Shown here: one piece after another, positions 6,794 through 17,543 of the stretch
Layout of the letters: every line of letters starts with the position of its first letter
How positions within the stretch are numbered: the stretch's first letter is position 1
Assembly: GCA_025993795.1 (NCBI GenBank)
Contig: JAMQHL010000016.1
Span: 1 to 60,940, forward strand
Reading direction: 5' to 3'
Source of the DNA: Planctomycetota bacterium
GTDB lineage: Bacteria; Planctomycetota; UBA8742; UBA2392
DNA: 60,940 nucleotides
Notes under the pieces: generated by a model
The model's database searches: none
What the model was told of the DNA's origin: nothing
Seen by the model: the letters and a program-made list of their open reading frames with translations, nothing else
Program-made: the position numbers and the translations under genes

Positions 6794-8410
6794 ATGACCG
6801 ACACACCTGAGATCAACGTACCGGAGGCCGGTGCCAAGCCGGCCACCGGCAACCGGTGGCGAATGCCTGCCGTCATCGGGGCAGGCGCATTGGCTGGCTT
6901 GCTGTTCGTACTGCTGATGCCAACGAGTTGGCTGCTGGTGCCGAAGCTGATATCCAACACAGACCAGCAGATGTCCGCTGCCGCCAGCAAAGAGTTCTAT
7001 GCCTGTCCGATGTTCTGCACGCGCATGGATCATCCGGGGGATTGCCCGGTGTGCGGCATGACAATGGAGAAGTTTGTCGATACGGGAGCGGTCATCCCGC
7101 TCGACGAGCGCAAACGCAGCGCCGTTGCCCTTCAAACGTCTGCGTTGGAGCGTCGCTTCCTGGCGCGGGAAATCCGCACGCTTGGGAACTTCGAGCCCGA
7201 CGAGACTCGGGTGAAAGTGGTAGCCGCCTGGGTGGATGGGCGCATCGACAAACTTTATGCCGACTTCACGGGCGTGCCGGTCGAGAAGGGCTGGCACCTG
7301 TTTGATCTCTACAGCCCCCAGCTTTATGCAGCGCAGAAGGAGCTGCTCGTTGCACGGGATGCGGCAAAGCGCGAAGGCATCAGCGACTCCGCCCGCGCCG
7401 AGAGCGAGCGGATGCTCGACATCTCGCGCGAGAAGCTGCGTTTGCTGGGTCTGTCAGCCGAGCAGGTAGCTTTCATCGAAACCCTGGGGGCGCCCAACCT
7501 CACACTCACCATTCCGTCGCCCGACAGCGGCGTGGTCACGGAGAAGTTGGCACACGTCGGCCTGTACGTCAAACAGGGACAGCCCGTGTTCCGCATTGCG
7601 GACTACTCACGGCTGTGGTTGATCGCCGAAGTGCATGAGCGCGATCTGGGCTGGATCGCCCTTGGCCAGCCGGTGCAGGTCGAAGTCAACGCCTACCCCG
7701 GCCGGGCTTTCCGTGGCCGCGTTGGCTTCATCAACCCGCAGCTCGAAATGAAGACCCGAACGGTGCGGGTTCGGGTTGAAGTCCCCAATCCCGACAGGCT
7801 GCTCAAGCCGGGTATGTACGGCACTGCAACGGTCTTCGCCGAGTTGGGCAAGGACGCGCGCCTTGCAGCCCCGGAGTTGCCTGGGGAGTACGCCTGCCCA
7901 ATGCACCCCTTGCAGCGCGGTCCCACGGCCGCCGGACACTGCGAAATCTGCGGTATGAAATTTGAGTTGGACTCGCAGGCCGACGTTTCGGAACCGACAA
8001 AGGCGTGGGCCATCCCCCGCGAGGCTGTGCTGTCTACGGGCACGCGCCACCTCGTCTACGTCGAGTGGTGGGTGCGGATTCCGCCCCACGACGATCACGC
8101 CGCATCGGCTGAACCGCCGGTCAGGATTCTGGAACACCCGGAATACCAGGGGTTTGTCGTCCAGCTGGGCCCTTTGGCGGCTGAGTACCACGTGATGCCG
8201 GACGGCACGCGGCACAGACTGGGTGAATACTACCCGCTGATCAGCGGGCTACCCACGGGCATACCAGACGCCAAAGGCAAGCCCGGAATGCGCGTCGTCA
8301 CGAACGGCCAGTTCTTGATCGACAGCCAGTTGGAGCTTACAGGCAAGTCATCGTTGTTGCGCCCAGACGGCGGCACAGCAGCAGACCCGCACGCAGGGCA
8401 CGGGGAATAG
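6794..8410 (+). CDS. cusB: CusB-type RND periplasmic adaptor with two heavy-metal-binding modules
   Basis: A 538-residue membrane-fusion protein linking CusA to the outer-membrane channel. It has a TM anchor (about residues 28-50), then a heavy-metal-binding module (67-93, YACPMFC...CPVCGM), and the hairpin, lipoyl and barrel domains (VVAAWVDGRI, IPSPDSGVV, QVEVNAYPGR). A second module (about 364-392, YACPMHP...CEICGM) is embedded after the barrel. CusB usually has one such module or none. A C-terminal domain with little similarity follows. The start is supported by GGAG before ATG 6794. It is encoded between the YHS-like protein and copA. Confidence 0.88.
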   Translation: MTDTPEINVPEAGAKPATGNRWRMPAVIGAGALAGLLFVLLMPTSWLLVPKLISNTDQQMSAAASKEFYACPMFCTRMDHPGDCPVCGMTMEKFVDTGAVIPLDERKRSAVALQTSALERRFLAREIRTLGNFEPDETRVKVVAAWVDGRIDKLYADFTGVPVEKGWHLFDLYSPQLYAAQKELLVARDAAKREGISDSARAESERMLDISREKLRLLGLSAEQVAFIETLGAPNLTLTIPSPDSGVVTEKLAHVGLYVKQGQPVFRIADYSRLWLIAEVHERDLGWIALGQPVQVEVNAYPGRAFRGRVGFINPQLEMKTRTVRVRVEVPNPDRLLKPGMYGTATVFAELGKDARLAAPELPGEYACPMHPLQRGPTAAGHCEICGMKFELDSQADVSEPTKAWAIPREAVLSTGTRHLVYVEWWVRIPPHDDHAASAEPPVRILEHPEYQGFVVQLGPLAAEYHVMPDGTRHRLGEYYPLISGLPTGIPDAKGKPGMRVVTNGQFLIDSQLELTGKSSLLRPDGGTAADPHAGHGE

Positions 8411-8506
8411 GCGTGACTTTCTTGCACGAGATTCTGGTTGGTTTGCGGAACTCACGGAGGGGAGGAGTGAACTCCGGGTTGTTGGTCGATCCGAAAGGAG
8501 AGAGTC

Positions 8507-10816
8507 ATGAATACCGACGACCAACACAGCACGGGTGATAACCAACCCGCGCACGCCGGCAAAGATGACTACACCTGCCCGATGCACCCGGGCGTATCCC
8601 GCGACGGCCCGGGAGATTGCCCGATTTGCGGCATGGCTGTTGAGCCTCGCAACCCGCCTCCCAAGGCGGCGCCGGGCAAGGGCGTCAAGTGGACCTGCCC
8701 GATGCACCCGCAGATCGTGCAGGACGGCCCCGGCGATTGCCCGATCTGCGGCATGGCACTGGAGCCAATGCAGCCGACCTCCGGAAAAGAGGAGGAGAAC
8801 CCGGAACTCATGAGCATGACCCGCCGTTTATGGGTCAGCCTCGCCCTGTCTGCACCACTGCTGGCGCTGGCCATGATCGACATGCTGCCGGGCAGGCCGG
8901 TTTCGTCGCTCGTGTCACCCGGTGTTCGCATCTGGGCTGAGTTCGCGCTGGCGCTGCCTGTCTGCACTTGGGGTGCGTGGCCGTTCTACGTTCGCGGCGT
9001 GAAATCGCTGCGCGGCTTCAACCTGAACATGTTCACCCTTATTGGCTTGGGCGTGTTCGTTGCCTTTGCTTACAGCATTGTAGCGACGATCCTTCCCGAC
9101 ATATTCCCGCTTTCATTTCGTGGCCGCGGGGGCGAGGTCGGCGTCTATTACGAGACCGCCGCTGTCATCACCACTTTGGTCTTGCTTGGCCAGGTGCTGG
9201 AGTTGCGCGCCCGCAGTCGAACCGGCGCGGCGATCCGTGCGCTGTTGGGCTTGTCTGCAAAATCCGCTCGACGCCTGAAGCCTGACGGAAGCGAAGAAGA
9301 TGTTCCGCTCGAACACGTTCAGGTCGGCGACAAGCTGCGGATTCGCCCCGGCGAAAAAGTTCCCGTAGACGCTGAGGTCCTTGAGGGCAAGAGCAGCGTT
9401 GACGAGTCACTCGTCACTGGTGAGCCCATTCCCGTCGAGAAAGGGCCTGGCGATCAGGTTGTTGGCTCAACCATCAACGGTACCGGCGCTCTGGTCGTCG
9501 AAGCCCGGAAGGTTGGCAGCGACACGCTGCTGGCGCGAATAGTCCACATGGTTGCGCAGGCCCAGCGCAGCCGCGCACCGATTCAGAAACTTGCCGACAC
9601 CGTTTCCGGGTGGTTCGTGCCGGCGGTGATTCTGGTGGCCGTGGCGACGTTCGTCGCGTGGGCGGCCCTCGGCCCGTCGCCTGCAATGGCATACGCCTTG
9701 GTCAACGCCGTCGCTGTGTTAATCATCGCGTGCCCTTGCGCGCTGGGCCTGGCCACACCGATCTCAATCATGGTGGCAACCGGGCGGGGCGCCACGCTCG
9801 GCGTACTGTTCCGTAACGCCGAAGCCATCGAGCGTATGCGTCAGGTAGACACCCTGGTCGTGGACAAGACCGGGACACTGACTGAAGGCAAACCCAAGCT
9901 CGTCACCGTTGAGCCGGGCGAGGGATACAGCGAAGCCGAGTTCCTGCAACTCGTCGCGTCTCTGGAGAACGCAAGCGAGCACCCGCTGGCCGCTGCCATC
10001 GTTGCCGGTGCCGCAGAGCGAGGCGTCAAAGCCGGCAAGGCTGACCGTTTTCAATCTCACACCGGCAAGGGTGTGATTGGCAGCGTCGGCGGTCGAAATG
10101 TCGCGCTGGGGAACAACGCCTTAATGCAGGATGTAGGGGTCGAAGTAAAGCCAGTCGAAGAGCGAGCGAACAAACTGCGGTCCGACGGGCAGACGATCAT
10201 GTTCGTTGCGGTGGAAGGTAAGCTGGCCGGATTTGTCGGGGTCGCGGACCCCATCAAAGAGACAACACTGGGTGCCGTCAGGAGTCTCCGGGCAGATGGC
10301 CTGCGGATTATCGTGCTCACCGGCGACAACGAACGGACCGCCAAAGCGGTGGCCGAGAAGCTGGACATCGACGAAGTAATTGCCGGAGTGCTACCCGACC
10401 AGAAAGCCGCCAAGGTCAAGAGCTTACAGGCCGAGGGCAACGTGGTCGCAATGGCTGGTGACGGCGTGAATGATGCGCCAGCCCTGGCACAGGCTGATGT
10501 CGGCATTGCCATGGGCACGGGTACAGATGTCGCTATGGAAAGCGCCCACGTCACCCTGGTGAAGGGCGACCTGCGCGGCATCGTACGCGCCCGACAACTC
10601 AGCAACGCCACGCTTCGCAATATCAAACAAAACCTTTTCTTCGCGTTCGTCTACAACGGTCTGGGCGTACCCGTTGCCGCCGGCGTTCTCTACCCGGTGT
10701 TTGGCTTGCTGCTCAGCCCGATGATTGCCGCCGCAGCCATGAGTCTGAGTTCCGTTTCGGTCATCACGAATGCGTTGCGCCTGCGACGCGTCAAGCTGGG
10801 TGAGAGTCAGCCATGA
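8507..10816 (+). CDS. copA: P1B-type copper/heavy-metal ATPase with two N-terminal CPMHP modules
   Basis: A 769-residue ATP-driven exporter of Cu(I)/Ag(I)-like ions across the inner membrane. Instead of CxxC HMA domains it carries two CPMHP...CPICGM modules (residues about 22-48 and 62-88). Catalytic motifs are intact: TGEP (about 303), CPC in the transport helix (about 408), DKTGT phosphorylation site (about 451), SEHPLA (about 490) and GDGVND (about 650). The CPC motif indicates the copper/silver class. AGGAGA precedes the ATG. The stop overlaps the cusA start (ATGA), implying translational coupling. Confidence 0.95.
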   Translation: MNTDDQHSTGDNQPAHAGKDDYTCPMHPGVSRDGPGDCPICGMAVEPRNPPPKAAPGKGVKWTCPMHPQIVQDGPGDCPICGMALEPMQPTSGKEEENPELMSMTRRLWVSLALSAPLLALAMIDMLPGRPVSSLVSPGVRIWAEFALALPVCTWGAWPFYVRGVKSLRGFNLNMFTLIGLGVFVAFAYSIVATILPDIFPLSFRGRGGEVGVYYETAAVITTLVLLGQVLELRARSRTGAAIRALLGLSAKSARRLKPDGSEEDVPLEHVQVGDKLRIRPGEKVPVDAEVLEGKSSVDESLVTGEPIPVEKGPGDQVVGSTINGTGALVVEARKVGSDTLLARIVHMVAQAQRSRAPIQKLADTVSGWFVPAVILVAVATFVAWAALGPSPAMAYALVNAVAVLIIACPCALGLATPISIMVATGRGATLGVLFRNAEAIERMRQVDTLVVDKTGTLTEGKPKLVTVEPGEGYSEAEFLQLVASLENASEHPLAAAIVAGAAERGVKAGKADRFQSHTGKGVIGSVGGRNVALGNNALMQDVGVEVKPVEERANKLRSDGQTIMFVAVEGKLAGFVGVADPIKETTLGAVRSLRADGLRIIVLTGDNERTAKAVAEKLDIDEVIAGVLPDQKAAKVKSLQAEGNVVAMAGDGVNDAPALAQADVGIAMGTGTDVAMESAHVTLVKGDLRGIVRARQLSNATLRNIKQNLFFAFVYNGLGVPVAAGVLYPVFGLLLSPMIAAAAMSLSSVSVITNALRLRRVKLGESQP

Positions 10817-13800
10817 TTGATCGCCTGATCCACTTCTGCCTCAAGTCCCCGGTGCTCGTGCTGCTGGCAGCCGGTGCGGTGGTCGTATTCGGGTTCAGGG
10901 CGCTGCAAGAGAACCCGAAAGACGCTATCCCGGACATCAGCGAAAACCAGGTGATCGTCTCGACGGACTGGATGGGCCGCAGCCCCCAGGACATGGAAGA
11001 CCAGATCACGTACCCGCTGAGCAGGCAGATGCAGGGCATCCCGCGCGTGGTGGACGTGCGCACCATCAGCGGTTTCGGGTTCTCGCGCATTTACGTGGTG
11101 TTTGAAGACGGCGTTGACACGTACTGGGCACGCTCTCGCGTGCTGGAACGGCTGGCAGTGGCGCAGGCCGGCTTGCCCGATGGCGTACGCCCGGCGCTCG
11201 GGCCTGATGCCACCGCGCTTGGACAGATCTTCTGGTACACGGTGGATGGGCCTTATGATCTGGCCACACTGCGCACCATTCAGGACTACACCGTCCGGTA
11301 TGCGCTTCAGAACGTGGCTGGCGTTTCCGAAGTCGCCAGCGCCGGCGGGTTCGTGCGCGAGTACCAGGTTGATGTAAACCCCGACGCTCTGCGCGCGCAC
11401 AACCTGAGCATCGAGCACGTCGTGATGGCCGTGAAGGCAAGCAATCTCGATGTCGGAGCAAAGACGATTGAGCAAGGCGGACTTGAGTTTCTCATTCGCG
11501 GTGTCGGGTTCATCAAGACGATTGCAGACCTGGAACAGATCGTGCTCAAGAATGACGGGCATGTACCGGTTCTTGTGCGCGATGTTGCCACCGTCCAACT
11601 GGGTCCTGAGTTCCGGCGTGGCGCGCTTGCGGATCAACACGGCGAGAAAGTCGGCGGTGTGGTGACAATGCGCTACGGCGCAAACCCGCAGGAAGTCATC
11701 GAGGGCGTCAAGCTGGAGCTTGAGAATCTCAAGCCCGGCCTGCCCGAAGGTGTCACGGTCACGCCGTTCTACGACCGCTCACAACTGATCGACGAAACGC
11801 TCGGCACTTTGACCGAAACCATCATCGCAGAAATCCTGATCACCATGCTCGTGGTGATCCTGTTCCTTTTGCATCTGCGCAGCGGGCTGATCATCAGTGC
11901 CACCATCCCGCTATCGGTGTTGCTTGCCTTCATCGGGATGCAGGCACTGGGGCTTGGCAGCAACATCATGAGCCTGGGCGGCATCATCATCGCCATCGGC
12001 ACGGTGGTGGACATGGGCATCATCATGACCGAGACCATTTACCGGGCATTGCAGGAGGATGGCGGAAAATCCAATCGCTTCAAAGTGGTGTATCGCGCCG
12101 CAAAAGAAGTCGGCGGCGCGATCCTGACCGCAGTGCTGACAACGGTGATCAGCTTCGTTCCGATCTTCTTCCTCACCGGCCAGAGTTACAAGCTCTTTGC
12201 ACCGCTTGCCTGGACCAAGACGTTCACCCTGATCGCTGCGGCGATTCTCGGTGTAACTCTGATTCCGGCACTGTGTTACCTGTTCATTGGCGGGCGAGCA
12301 CAACCCAATACTCGCCGAGCCATCTTGTTCCGGCGCGCGCTTGTGTGGACGGCCGCGCTTTCTGTGGCGTCTCTGCTTGCGTGGGTGACGCTGCGCTTTG
12401 ACTCGCAGATTGAGCACTGGACCGGCGTGCGTGGCTGGTTTGTAGCTTCCTTCGCCTTCCTGATCGGCGGACTGGCCGTCTTGCGCATGGGGGTCGAGCG
12501 CCTGACACCCATCGACAAGAGCCCCGTGGCGCGCGGTATCGTCGGGACGTACGTGCCGGCCCTGCGGTTCTGCCTCAGCCACAAATGGGCAGTCGCCTCG
12601 GTGTACACTGCCTTCCTGTTTCTCGGCGCGCTGGCTGCGTTCGGCGCCAAGACGGTTCTCGCGCCGGTGTACGCAGTATCCGACGACCCGGCGGCCATCC
12701 AACCGTTGGTTTCATTGGACGAACACTTTCCGGGCTTCGGCAGCGAGTTCATGCCGCCGCTGGACGAGGGTAGCCTGCTGTTCATGCCGTCTCTGCTGAG
12801 TCAGGCATCGCTCAGTAAGACACTTGACGCCATGGAATGGCAGAACCAGCAGATCGCCACTGTTCCGGAAGTCGAGAGTGTCGTCGGCAAGCTCGGCCGC
12901 GCCGAGACCAGCCTTGATCCTGCCCCGGTGGGCATGATCGAGACCATCGTGCTGCTGAAACCGAAGGACCAGTGGCGCCCAGGAATGACCAAGAAGAAGC
13001 TGATCGCCGAATTGCGCCAGAAGACGTATCAGCCCGGCGTCGCGCCAAGCTGGTTGCAACCGATTGAGACGCGCCTCGTGATGCTGAGCAGCGGTATTCG
13101 AGCCCGAATCGGGCTTGAGCTGGTCGGCAGCGATGCAACCACGTTGGCAGAGCTTGCCTTGCAGCTTGAACCGATTGTGCGCGAGGTGGAGGGGACGGGC
13201 GACGTAACGGCGCTGCGCACCGGCGGCAAACCATACGTTGAGTTCAAACTCAAGCGCGAACGCATGGCCAACTACGGCGTCAGCGTTCAGCAGGTCAACA
13301 ACCTGATCGAGGTCGCGCTGGGCGGCAAGCGCATCACGACGACGGTCGAAGGCCGCGAGCGCTACCCCGTGCGCGTGCGCTACGAGCGCGACCTGCGCGA
13401 CAACCTGGAGAAGCTGGGTGACATCCTTGTAACGACTTCTACCGGCGCGCAGGTTCCGATCACTGAAGTCGCTGACATCGAACACGTGATCGGCCCTGCT
13501 GCGATTCGCGGCATCAACGGCCAGCTGGTCGGATACGTGATGTTCAACCCCGTCGACGTGGACGAAACAACGCTCGTCAGTCGCGTCGAGGAGCGCGTGA
13601 AGCGGGCCATCGACAACAAGGAAGTCAATTGGCCGACGGGCTACAGCTACCGCTGGGTTGGCCAGTACAAGGAGGCCCAGAGGGCAAACCAACGACTGGC
13701 GTTCATCATTCCCGTTGCCATCGGCGCGATCCTGCTGCTTGTTTTCCTGCACTTCCGGCGGCTCAGTACCTCGTTGATCGTCTTCGCCGGCATCCCGCTG

Positions 13801-14262
13801 GGCGCTGCCGGCGGGGCACTGATGGTGCGGTACTGGCCATGGTTGCAAAGCCTTATCACCGGCGAGCCACAGGGTGCGCCCGTCTACCTGACCGTGGCTG
13901 TCATTGTCGGGTTCATCGCGTTGCTTGGCATCATCGTAGATGACGGCGTGGTGATCGGCACCTATATCCAGCAGCTTTACGACCGCGAGAAACCCACAAG
14001 CCGGGCCGAGATTCGTCGGGTCGTGATCGAAGCCGGCAGCCGGCGCATCCGCCCGACCCTGATGACAACAATGACAACCCTGATCGCGCTGGTGCCAGTG
14101 CTGCTGACAACCGGGCGCGGCAGCGACGTGATGCAACCCATGGCCCTGCCCGTGATCGGTGGCATGACCATCGAACTGTTAACATTGTTTGTCGTTCCAA
14201 CGGCAATGAGCGCGTGGCTGGAGTGGAGATCTGGCAAACAGCCGCCGACCGGCTCTAGCTAA
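10813..14262 (+). CDS. cusA: CusA/CzcA-type heavy-metal RND efflux pump
   Basis: A 1149-residue proton-driven inner-membrane pump of the HME-RND family, the engine of the tripartite system with CusB and the TolC-like channel. Family motifs include [24 protein letters not shown] and the TM4 aspartate in [10 protein letters not shown]. It is about 100 residues longer than typical CusA. The excess is two extra hydrophobic segments between the first membrane half and the second periplasmic loop (about residues 508-560) and a short insert before GSEFMPP. The metal class cannot be read confidently. The CopA partner argues for Cu/Ag. Confidence 0.95.
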   Translation: MIDRLIHFCLKSPVLVLLAAGAVVVFGFRALQENPKDAIPDISENQVIVSTDWMGRSPQDMEDQITYPLSRQMQGIPRVVDVRTISGFGFSRIYVVFEDGVDTYWARSRVLERLAVAQAGLPDGVRPALGPDATALGQIFWYTVDGPYDLATLRTIQDYTVRYALQNVAGVSEVASAGGFVREYQVDVNPDALRAHNLSIEHVVMAVKASNLDVGAKTIEQGGLEFLIRGVGFIKTIADLEQIVLKNDGHVPVLVRDVATVQLGPEFRRGALADQHGEKVGGVVTMRYGANPQEVIEGVKLELENLKPGLPEGVTVTPFYDRSQLIDETLGTLTETIIAEILITMLVVILFLLHLRSGLIISATIPLSVLLAFIGMQALGLGSNIMSLGGIIIAIGTVVDMGIIMTETIYRALQEDGGKSNRFKVVYRAAKEVGGAILTAVLTTVISFVPIFFLTGQSYKLFAPLAWTKTFTLIAAAILGVTLIPALCYLFIGGRAQPNTRRAILFRRALVWTAALSVASLLAWVTLRFDSQIEHWTGVRGWFVASFAFLIGGLAVLRMGVERLTPIDKSPVARGIVGTYVPALRFCLSHKWAVASVYTAFLFLGALAAFGAKTVLAPVYAVSDDPAAIQPLVSLDEHFPGFGSEFMPPLDEGSLLFMPSLLSQASLSKTLDAMEWQNQQIATVPEVESVVGKLGRAETSLDPAPVGMIETIVLLKPKDQWRPGMTKKKLIAELRQKTYQPGVAPSWLQPIETRLVMLSSGIRARIGLELVGSDATTLAELALQLEPIVREVEGTGDVTALRTGGKPYVEFKLKRERMANYGVSVQQVNNLIEVALGGKRITTTVEGRERYPVRVRYERDLRDNLEKLGDILVTTSTGAQVPITEVADIEHVIGPAAIRGINGQLVGYVMFNPVDVDETTLVSRVEERVKRAIDNKEVNWPTGYSYRWVGQYKEAQRANQRLAFIIPVAIGAILLLVFLHFRRLSTSLIVFAGIPLGAAGGALMVRYWPWLQSLITGEPQGAPVYLTVAVIVGFIALLGIIVDDGVVIGTYIQQLYDREKPTSRAEIRRVVIEAGSRRIRPTLMTTMTTLIALVPVLLTTGRGSDVMQPMALPVIGGMTIELLTLFVVPTAMSAWLEWRSGKQPPTGSS

Positions 14263-14328
14263 GTTGGCAGCGTTTATCAGCGCTTTCGACATTGACGTGT
14301 CACTTCGCGTTAGACTTTGGAGAGAGCA

Positions 14329-15291
14329 ATGCAAGCTGAACGGCCCGATCTGTTTCGACACTCCCACGACACCACGCAAGCTCACGGCACAAGTGAGCGT
14401 CGGACTTGGTTCGTTGTTGCTCTCACCGGGATCACCATGACGGTGGAACTGGTGTTCGGCTACTTGTCAGGTTCGATGGCGCTCGTCGCCGATGGCTGGC
14501 ATATGGCTACGCATGTAGGCGCACTGTCGCTCGCCGGGTTGGCATATTGGTATGCGCGCAGGCACGCGCGCAGCCACAAATACACGTTTGGAGGGGGCAA
14601 GATTTATGCCTTGGCTGGCTATACAAACGCGCTTCTGCTCGCCGTCGTCGCTGTTGCAATGATCGTGGAGAGCGTCCTCCGCTTGAACAACCCCGTTCGG
14701 ATCGACTTCACCACTGCGCTTCCGGTTGCGGTCATCGGCCTGTTGGTCAATCTGGCGAGCATGTTCGTGCTGGGCGGCGACCACCATCATGGCGACACGC
14801 AACACGATGGCCATCACGCGCATGACGACGGGCACGAACTTGAGCACCATCACGCACACACCGATCACAATCGGTACGGGGCATTTCTTCACGTCGCGGC
14901 CGACGCATTCACGAGCGTGCTGGCCATCCTTGCCCTGCTGGCAGGACTTTTTGCGGGCTGGACATCCCTCGACCCGATCATGGGCATTGTGGGTGCGGTG
15001 GTGATTCTTCACTGGGGATGGGGTCTGATGAAGTCCGCATCGCGCACGCTTCTGGACGCGGTGTCTTCACCGGAAACCGCCGCCAAAATCCGTGCCGAAG
15101 TTGAGAGCATTGGAGACGCGACTGTCAGCGACCTTCACCTGTGGGAACTCAGTCCGGGCCACCCCGCTTGCATTGTGAGCCTCGCGACGAGCGATCCGCT
15201 CGATACCGAGCACTACAAGAAACGGATTCTGGAGACAGTCAGGATCGACCACCTGACGGTCGAAGTCACTCGTCGCACCGCCGGCCATTAG
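14329..15291 (+). CDS. dmeF: DmeF-type cation diffusion facilitator (Co/Ni efflux)
   Basis: A 320-residue, six-TM CDF antiporter. The TM2 metal motif reads DGWHMATH (D55, H58, H62), the DmeF-like variant in which the usual Asp of HxxxD is His. TM5 has H188 and D192. A long His-rich cytoplasmic loop lies at residues 152-182. The ATG at 14329 follows GGAGAG and is preferred over the TTG at 14317. It is 66 bp after cusA and probably in the same transcript. Substrate by family analogy is Co(II)/Ni(II). Confidence 0.88.
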   Translation: MQAERPDLFRHSHDTTQAHGTSERRTWFVVALTGITMTVELVFGYLSGSMALVADGWHMATHVGALSLAGLAYWYARRHARSHKYTFGGGKIYALAGYTNALLLAVVAVAMIVESVLRLNNPVRIDFTTALPVAVIGLLVNLASMFVLGGDHHHGDTQHDGHHAHDDGHELEHHHAHTDHNRYGAFLHVAADAFTSVLAILALLAGLFAGWTSLDPIMGIVGAVVILHWGWGLMKSASRTLLDAVSSPETAAKIRAEVESIGDATVSDLHLWELSPGHPACIVSLATSDPLDTEHYKKRILETVRIDHLTVEVTRRTAGH

Positions 15292-15424
15292 CCCTCGCAA
15301 AGAAACTCGCATCCGCCACTCACTACCGGGACAGGCGGCGTCGAAATCGAGGTTAGAGCGTTTTTGGACTAAGCTTTCCTGAGCCCGCGTGATTGTCGAT
15401 TGGTTTGGCACATGAGGTGATGCT

Positions 15425-15835
15425 ATGCCAAGGGCTTACTCGATGGACCTGCGCACTCGTGTTGTCGCTGCGGTGGATGCGGTTGGATCAACCAAGGACG
15501 TTGCGTGCCGGTTTGAAGTCTCGGCGCGCTGGATAAGCCTGCTGTTGCGCAGGCGGCGGGAGACGGGCGAGTTCGGTATCCGCAACGGCACGCGCGGACC
15601 CAAACCCAAGCTCGCGCCGTATCGCGATCAGCTTTTGGCGCTGGTTGCCAAGCAGCCTGACGCCACGCTGCATGAACTGCGGGATCAGCTTGATGTGCGG
15701 GTGAGCATTGCGAGTCTGTCGCTGCGGTCGACAACATGGCAGCAGAGGTCACGCAAAGGCGGCCGCAAGGGCCAAGGCTTCCACCAGCAGCACGAGAGGC
15801 AAGCAAAGGAGCCTGACGCATTTCATTGTGCATGA
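15425..15835 (+). pseudogene. IS630-family transposase, N-terminal remnant
   Basis: The first 100 or so residues match the helix-turn-helix head of IS630-type transposases (YSMDLRTRVVAAVD, then KDVACRFEVS, then GPKPKL). From about position 15715 the similarity stops and a basic, unrelated tail runs to the stop. The DDE catalytic part is absent, so this is a dead fragment. ATG 15425 has GAGGTG upstream. It lies between the metal island and the antiporter gene and marks a past rearrangement. The 133 bp before it (15292-15424) contain no gene. Confidence 0.8.
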
Positions 15836-15852
15836 CCTGGAAGGTGGTCGTG

Positions 15853-17280
15853 ATGGCGAATACCTGGCTTTCCCTGTTACCTGCCGGCATTACGGTCGCG
15901 GCGGCTGTGCTGTCGAAGCGCGTACTGCCGTCTTTGATCCTCGGATTGCTGGTCGGCAGCTACATTCTTACGCCATCGGTGATTGGTGGATTGGATACCA
16001 CCATCGAATACGTGATCGGAACCGCTTCAGACAAGGGCAGCCTGCAGGTATTGCTCTTTCTCTATCTGTTCAGCGGGCTGGTCGCGATCGTCGCCAAGGC
16101 TGGCGGCACCAAGGCATTTTCCGAATGGGTGACCAAGCGCATCGCCACCGAGCGCGGTGTGCTATTTGCCTTGTGGGCGACGATCCCCGTCACTTTCATT
16201 GATTGCGCGTTCCGGATCATCGGTGCCGGCAGCGTGATCGGTCCCCTGGCCGAAAAGCACAAGCTCTCTAAGGAGCGCTTGGCTTTCATGTTGAATAACA
16301 CCGCCAGCCCGGTAGTCGAACTGATTCCAATAGCCACAACATTTGTGGGCTTCAATATCGCGAACATCGGGCAGGGACTGCGCGCAGCCGGCGTAACCAA
16401 TCAGTCTGCCTACGATCTGCTGCTTCGGGCTATTCCGTTCGAGTTCTTCAGCATCGTGGTGCTGCTCATCACGTTCAGTACGATCTACTTCCAGTGGCGC
16501 AAGCGCCGGGACGGTGCTGCGCAGCACGCCGCAAAGAGGCCGGCTGAAGGGGGCATGGAAATGGAGCACGGGGACGATGAGCCCCTGATCGAGCCGCGCC
16601 TGATCAACCTTGCCGTGCCGACACTGACGATCGTTACGTTGAGCATGTTTTTCTTCTGGTGGTTCGGGCAGAGCGGTGGAGGATCAGATGCCACACTTGC
16701 GGACATCATTGCCGCAACCGATCCGAATCGGGCGATGCTGGTTGCATTGTCCGTGACCGTATTTGTCACCTGTGTCCTATACGCGGCTCAGAAGTACCCC
16801 ACCAAAAGGCTAACCACCGATATCATTAAGGGGGGCAACGGGCTCGCGCGCGTTCTGGCGATTCTGGTGGTTGCCTGGTCGCTCGGCTCGGTCTCGCAGG
16901 ATCTGGGCCTGGCCGACTTCATCAGGGCCAATCTGGGCAGCGTGCTGCCGGCTTGGAGCGTTCCCGTCTCGATGTTCCTGATCGCGTCGGCCGTAACGTA
17001 CTTCATTGGCTCGGGCTGGGCGACAGCTTCATTGATGATGCCTTTTGCGATCTCGCTTGCCGTAGTCTCCGGTTCGGGGTTGCCGCTGTGCGTGGCGGCG
17101 GTGATCACCGGCGGCACGTTCGGAGACGTTACCTCTCCTGTTGCCGGTATGACCAACATGGCGTCCAGCGCCGCCGGGGCGGATCACGCAAGCTATCTTT
17201 CCTATGCGAACCCATACAACTTCGCAGCTCTGGCGATCGCGGCACTGCTCTTTCTGGCATTTGGCTTCATTGGCCTTTGA
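15853..17280 (+). CDS. NhaC-family Na+/H+ antiporter-like membrane protein
   Basis: A 475-residue, polytopic protein with roughly 11-12 hydrophobic segments. It has the NhaC/ion-transporter superfamily signature regions (FIDCAFRIIGAGSVIGPLA, NNTASPVVELIP, TGGTFGDVTSPVAGMTNMAS). It probably exchanges Na+ or an organic ion for protons at the inner membrane. Several NhaC-like proteins turn out to carry other substrates. The start at 15853 is preferred because GGAAGGTGG sits 5 nt upstream. The frame stays open upstream to 15826. It follows an IS remnant, so it may have arrived with that rearrangement. Confidence 0.85.
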   Translation: MANTWLSLLPAGITVAAAVLSKRVLPSLILGLLVGSYILTPSVIGGLDTTIEYVIGTASDKGSLQVLLFLYLFSGLVAIVAKAGGTKAFSEWVTKRIATERGVLFALWATIPVTFIDCAFRIIGAGSVIGPLAEKHKLSKERLAFMLNNTASPVVELIPIATTFVGFNIANIGQGLRAAGVTNQSAYDLLLRAIPFEFFSIVVLLITFSTIYFQWRKRRDGAAQHAAKRPAEGGMEMEHGDDEPLIEPRLINLAVPTLTIVTLSMFFFWWFGQSGGGSDATLADIIAATDPNRAMLVALSVTVFVTCVLYAAQKYPTKRLTTDIIKGGNGLARVLAILVVAWSLGSVSQDLGLADFIRANLGSVLPAWSVPVSMFLIASAVTYFIGSGWATASLMMPFAISLAVVSGSGLPLCVAAVITGGTFGDVTSPVAGMTNMASSAAGADHASYLSYANPYNFAALAIAALLFLAFGFIGL

Positions 17281-17370
17281 TCTACGCCGGGGACTGAATG
17301 TCCGGATCTGGTGGGCGACGTAGAACAAGGGGTTGAGCCGGGCAAGCCCCTGATGTGTTTGCTCCTTGAT

Positions 17371-17433
17371 CGGCCGCAGGGTGCGCCCATCTATCTGACC
17401 GTCGTGTCCGCATGGCTTGAGTGGAAGAAGTAG
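17371..17433 (+). pseudogene. Collapsed 3' remnant of a second cusA-like gene
   Basis: This stretch reads RPQGAPIYLTVVSAWLEWKK and then stops. Two patches match the cusA product of this window: [11 protein letters not shown] (coded near 13864) and SAWLEW (coded near 14209). In the intact gene they are separated by more than 300 bp; here they are fused in frame. Nucleotide identity is high in both patches. It is best read as the scar of a duplicated or recombined RND gene after an internal deletion. The surrounding 17281-17543 holds no other gene. Confidence 0.6.
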
Positions 17434-17543
17434 CTGGCTGGGGGCTGCCGGTGAGGCCGCTGCGCTTCGGCCTTGACTGAATTCTTGCGTATCGAACGGC
17501 GCCCCCGCGGCGTATCATGGCTGGGGGCTTTGCGGAGGTTCCG

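Noticed and set aside
12712..14136. 474-residue frame antisense to cusA, and a 263-residue one at 11911-12702
   Set aside because: Mirror frames of a well-supported RND gene in GC-rich DNA. Their products are rich in His, Arg and Gln and lack any known pattern.
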